Below are positions 62,750 through 64,000 of a stretch of 64,000 nucleotides of DNA, one piece after another. Position numbers and translations under genes: made by a program. Origin of the DNA: Myxococcales bacterium 68-20 (GTDB lineage Bacteria > Myxococcota_A > Polyangia > Polyangiales > Polyangiaceae); NCBI GenBank assembly GCA_001899635.1, contig MKVQ01000001.1, positions 201,441-265,440 on the forward strand, written 5' to 3'. The first letter of the stretch is position 1; the number at the start of each line of letters is the position of its first letter. The notes below the pieces were generated by a model. The model was not told the DNA's origin and did no database searches. It saw nothing but the letters and a program-made list of their open reading frames with translations.

Positions 62750-63492
62750 GGCGTGTCCGACCTCAGCCTTGGCGCGCCGCCGCCGGCGATCACGACACGG
62801 CGCCGGAGACCGACGCCGGCGCCTCCCGTGTTGCGCCGGATCTGTGCCTCCGCGATGCCGTTGAACGGCGCCGACGCAACCATCATCGCGACTGCCGCCG
62901 CGGCGTTAGCCCCGGAGCCGACGTACGTGACTCCGGCCGGGGTGATGCAGATCGCGATCGCCGGCGTTCCGAGCATCGGCGAGCCGACCGGACCATCGCC
63001 GATCACCAGCGTGGTGCGCACGTCCATGTCGACGTTGATGCCGCCGAGATTCAGGTCCACGTGGTCGATGAAGCGGGACCGGTTGTCGGCCATCAAGGCA
63101 TTCGTCGGGAAGGCGCCGGCGAGCTCGGGGATGGCCGTGGTCCACTGACCGAGGCCCCTGCAGGACGCGACCGGGTTCGGGCCGCTGGGGGGCGCCGCTC
63201 CGTCGAGCGCCGAGTACAGGCGAATGACCCCGCGTCCGCCGGTTCCGCCCGTCAGGATGGCGAGGTGCGCGGACCCGGTCCCGGCGGCGCGCGACCGACC
63301 CTGGACGAGGATTTGCTGATACTGCCGTGCATAGTCGAACGCCGCGCGGTCGTTGCGAGCCTCCACGAAGGAGGGGACGGCAAGGAGCGCGATGAGCGAG
63401 ATGAGCATCACCACGACCATCAGCTCGATGAGCGTGAAGGCTCGGCTCGCAAGCCTCGCTCGGGTACGACGGAGTGCTCCTCGCTTGACCAT
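62746..63492 (-). CDS. fimT: FimT/FimU-like prepilin, Ala at -1
   Basis: First gene of the operon. The leader is KRGALRRTRARLASRA followed by FTLIELMVVVMLISLIALLAVPSF. The cleavage-site residue is Ala instead of the Gly that prepilin peptidase normally needs. The C-terminal GspH/FimT domain follows. Coupled to pilV by a 4-bp overlap. Confidence 0.85.
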   Translation of the reverse strand: MVKRGALRRTRARLASRAFTLIELMVVVMLISLIALLAVPSFVEARNDRAAFDYARQYQQILVQGRSRAAGTGSAHLAILTGGTGGRGVIRLYSALDGAAPPSGPNPVASCRGLGQWTTAIPELAGAFPTNALMADNRSRFIDHVDLNLGGINVDMDVRTTLVIGDGPVGSPMLGTPAIAICITPAGVTYVGSGANAAAAVAMMVASAPFNGIAEAQIRRNTGGAGVGLRRRVVIAGGGAPRLRSDTP

Positions 63493-63716
63493 GACGCGCT
63501 GCCCCGGAGCGGCAAAGCAAGGTGCGTGCCCCGAGCTCCGCCCGTAGGGGATGGGAACTGCGCGGGATTTTGGGCTGGAGGCGCTCCCCCTACGTCGAAT
63601 CCTTTGCGGGGGTACGAAAAAAGGTTCGAGTCGGCCGGAAGCGCTTCGGGCGCGCCGGCCCTACCAGGAATGCGCGGCTCGCATCGGCAACCACTCTTCC
63701 GGTATGAACACGCCCC

Positions 63717-64000
63717 ATGTCGTCCCGCTCGTTCGTCGCTTCCGTCCTCCTCCTCTCTGCTGCTTGCGCGTCGTGCAAGGACGACAAGCCCCGGTCGGAC
63801 ACGCCTCCCCCGCCTCCCCCGGAGGCCCCCGTCGCAAAGGCAGGCGCCTGCAGCGGCGGCGGTGGTGAGCTCAGCGATGCGATCTCGGCTCCCTTCTTCG
63901 CCAAGACGGCCGGCGGCTACTGCGTCGATCCCCAGGGCGAGATCAAGACGTACGGCGAGAAGGGCAAGCTCTCGATGGACGAGGTCTGCACGACCGCGTT
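63717..64000 (+). CDS. lipoprotein, cut by the right edge
   Basis: ATG at 63717, signal ASVLLLSAAC with lipobox, then a Pro-rich stretch and GGGGELSDAISAPFFAKTAGGYCVDPQG. The frame runs past the window end. Divergent from the pilin operon, with 225 bp between them for promoters. Unassigned. Confidence 0.65.
   Translation, partial: MSSRSFVASVLLLSAACASCKDDKPRSDTPPPPPPEAPVAKAGACSGGGGELSDAISAPFFAKTAGGYCVDPQGEIKTYGEKGKLSMDEVCTTA

Overview
The window is about 64 kb of high-GC DNA. It looks like a myxobacterial (Myxococcota, Polyangia-like) chromosome. It carries many lipoproteins with a lipobox, a eukaryotic-type Ser/Thr kinase, FHA-domain signalling proteins, a minor-pilin/PilY1 cluster, large unassigned lipoproteins and decaying RHS fragments. 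Housekeeping genes (fabF-like, glmU, murA, hisG, a YifB-family gene, recA) are spread through it, so it is chromosomal. All calls were made by reading the sequence; no database search was run.

Layout. 1-5 kb: an RCC1-repeat lipoprotein cut by the left edge, broken Kelch and NTF2-like remnants, and a TetR regulator overlapping a KAS II gene with a 22-bp palindrome on the TetR start codon. 5-18.9 kb: a giant lipoprotein, glmU, a histidine kinase/response regulator pair, murA-hisG, GNAT, a ComEA-like HhH protein, a Tat-exported DUF362 protein and an FHA-GGDEF cyclase. 18.9-23.8 kb: an outer-membrane beta-barrel, a 13-heme cytochrome and a heme-motif lipoprotein, all minus strand. 24-29.6 kb: a Ser/Thr kinase, an SUMF1-type lipoprotein, a Cys-rich lipoprotein, an M18 peptidase and an SRPBCC protein with a histone-H1-like tail.

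29.7-38.3 kb is the most unusual region. It is one minus-strand array of 37 readable tRNA genes covering all 20 amino acids. Inside it lie a Ro60/TROVE protein gene, an HNH endonuclease gene, and four RNAs in which the 3' half of a tRNA precedes the 5' half. The ends of each of these RNAs pair in a stem that covaries across the four copies and carries a CGAAG/CACT internal loop, as in the Ro-binding stem of Y RNAs. I read them as four bacterial Y RNAs (tRNA mimics) encoded with their Ro60 partner inside a complete tRNA set. Several array tRNAs carry C instead of the near-universal U33, and several have very small D-loops.

38.3-48.3 kb is scarred. It holds an EamA/LysR divergent pair joined by a deletion, a frameshifted lipoprotein, an intact YifB-family gene and recA, and a decayed second copy of the recA 3' end. 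Around the two recA ends are three copies of an RHS fragment and two paralogous lipoproteins that start inside the last codons of RHS tips. 48.3-64 kb: an SDR, an alpha/beta-hydrolase-like lipoprotein, an FHA sigma-54 activator, a polysaccharide flippase with a lipoprotein, and a type IV minor pilin operon (fimT-pilV-pilW-pilX-pilY1-lipoprotein) on the minus strand.
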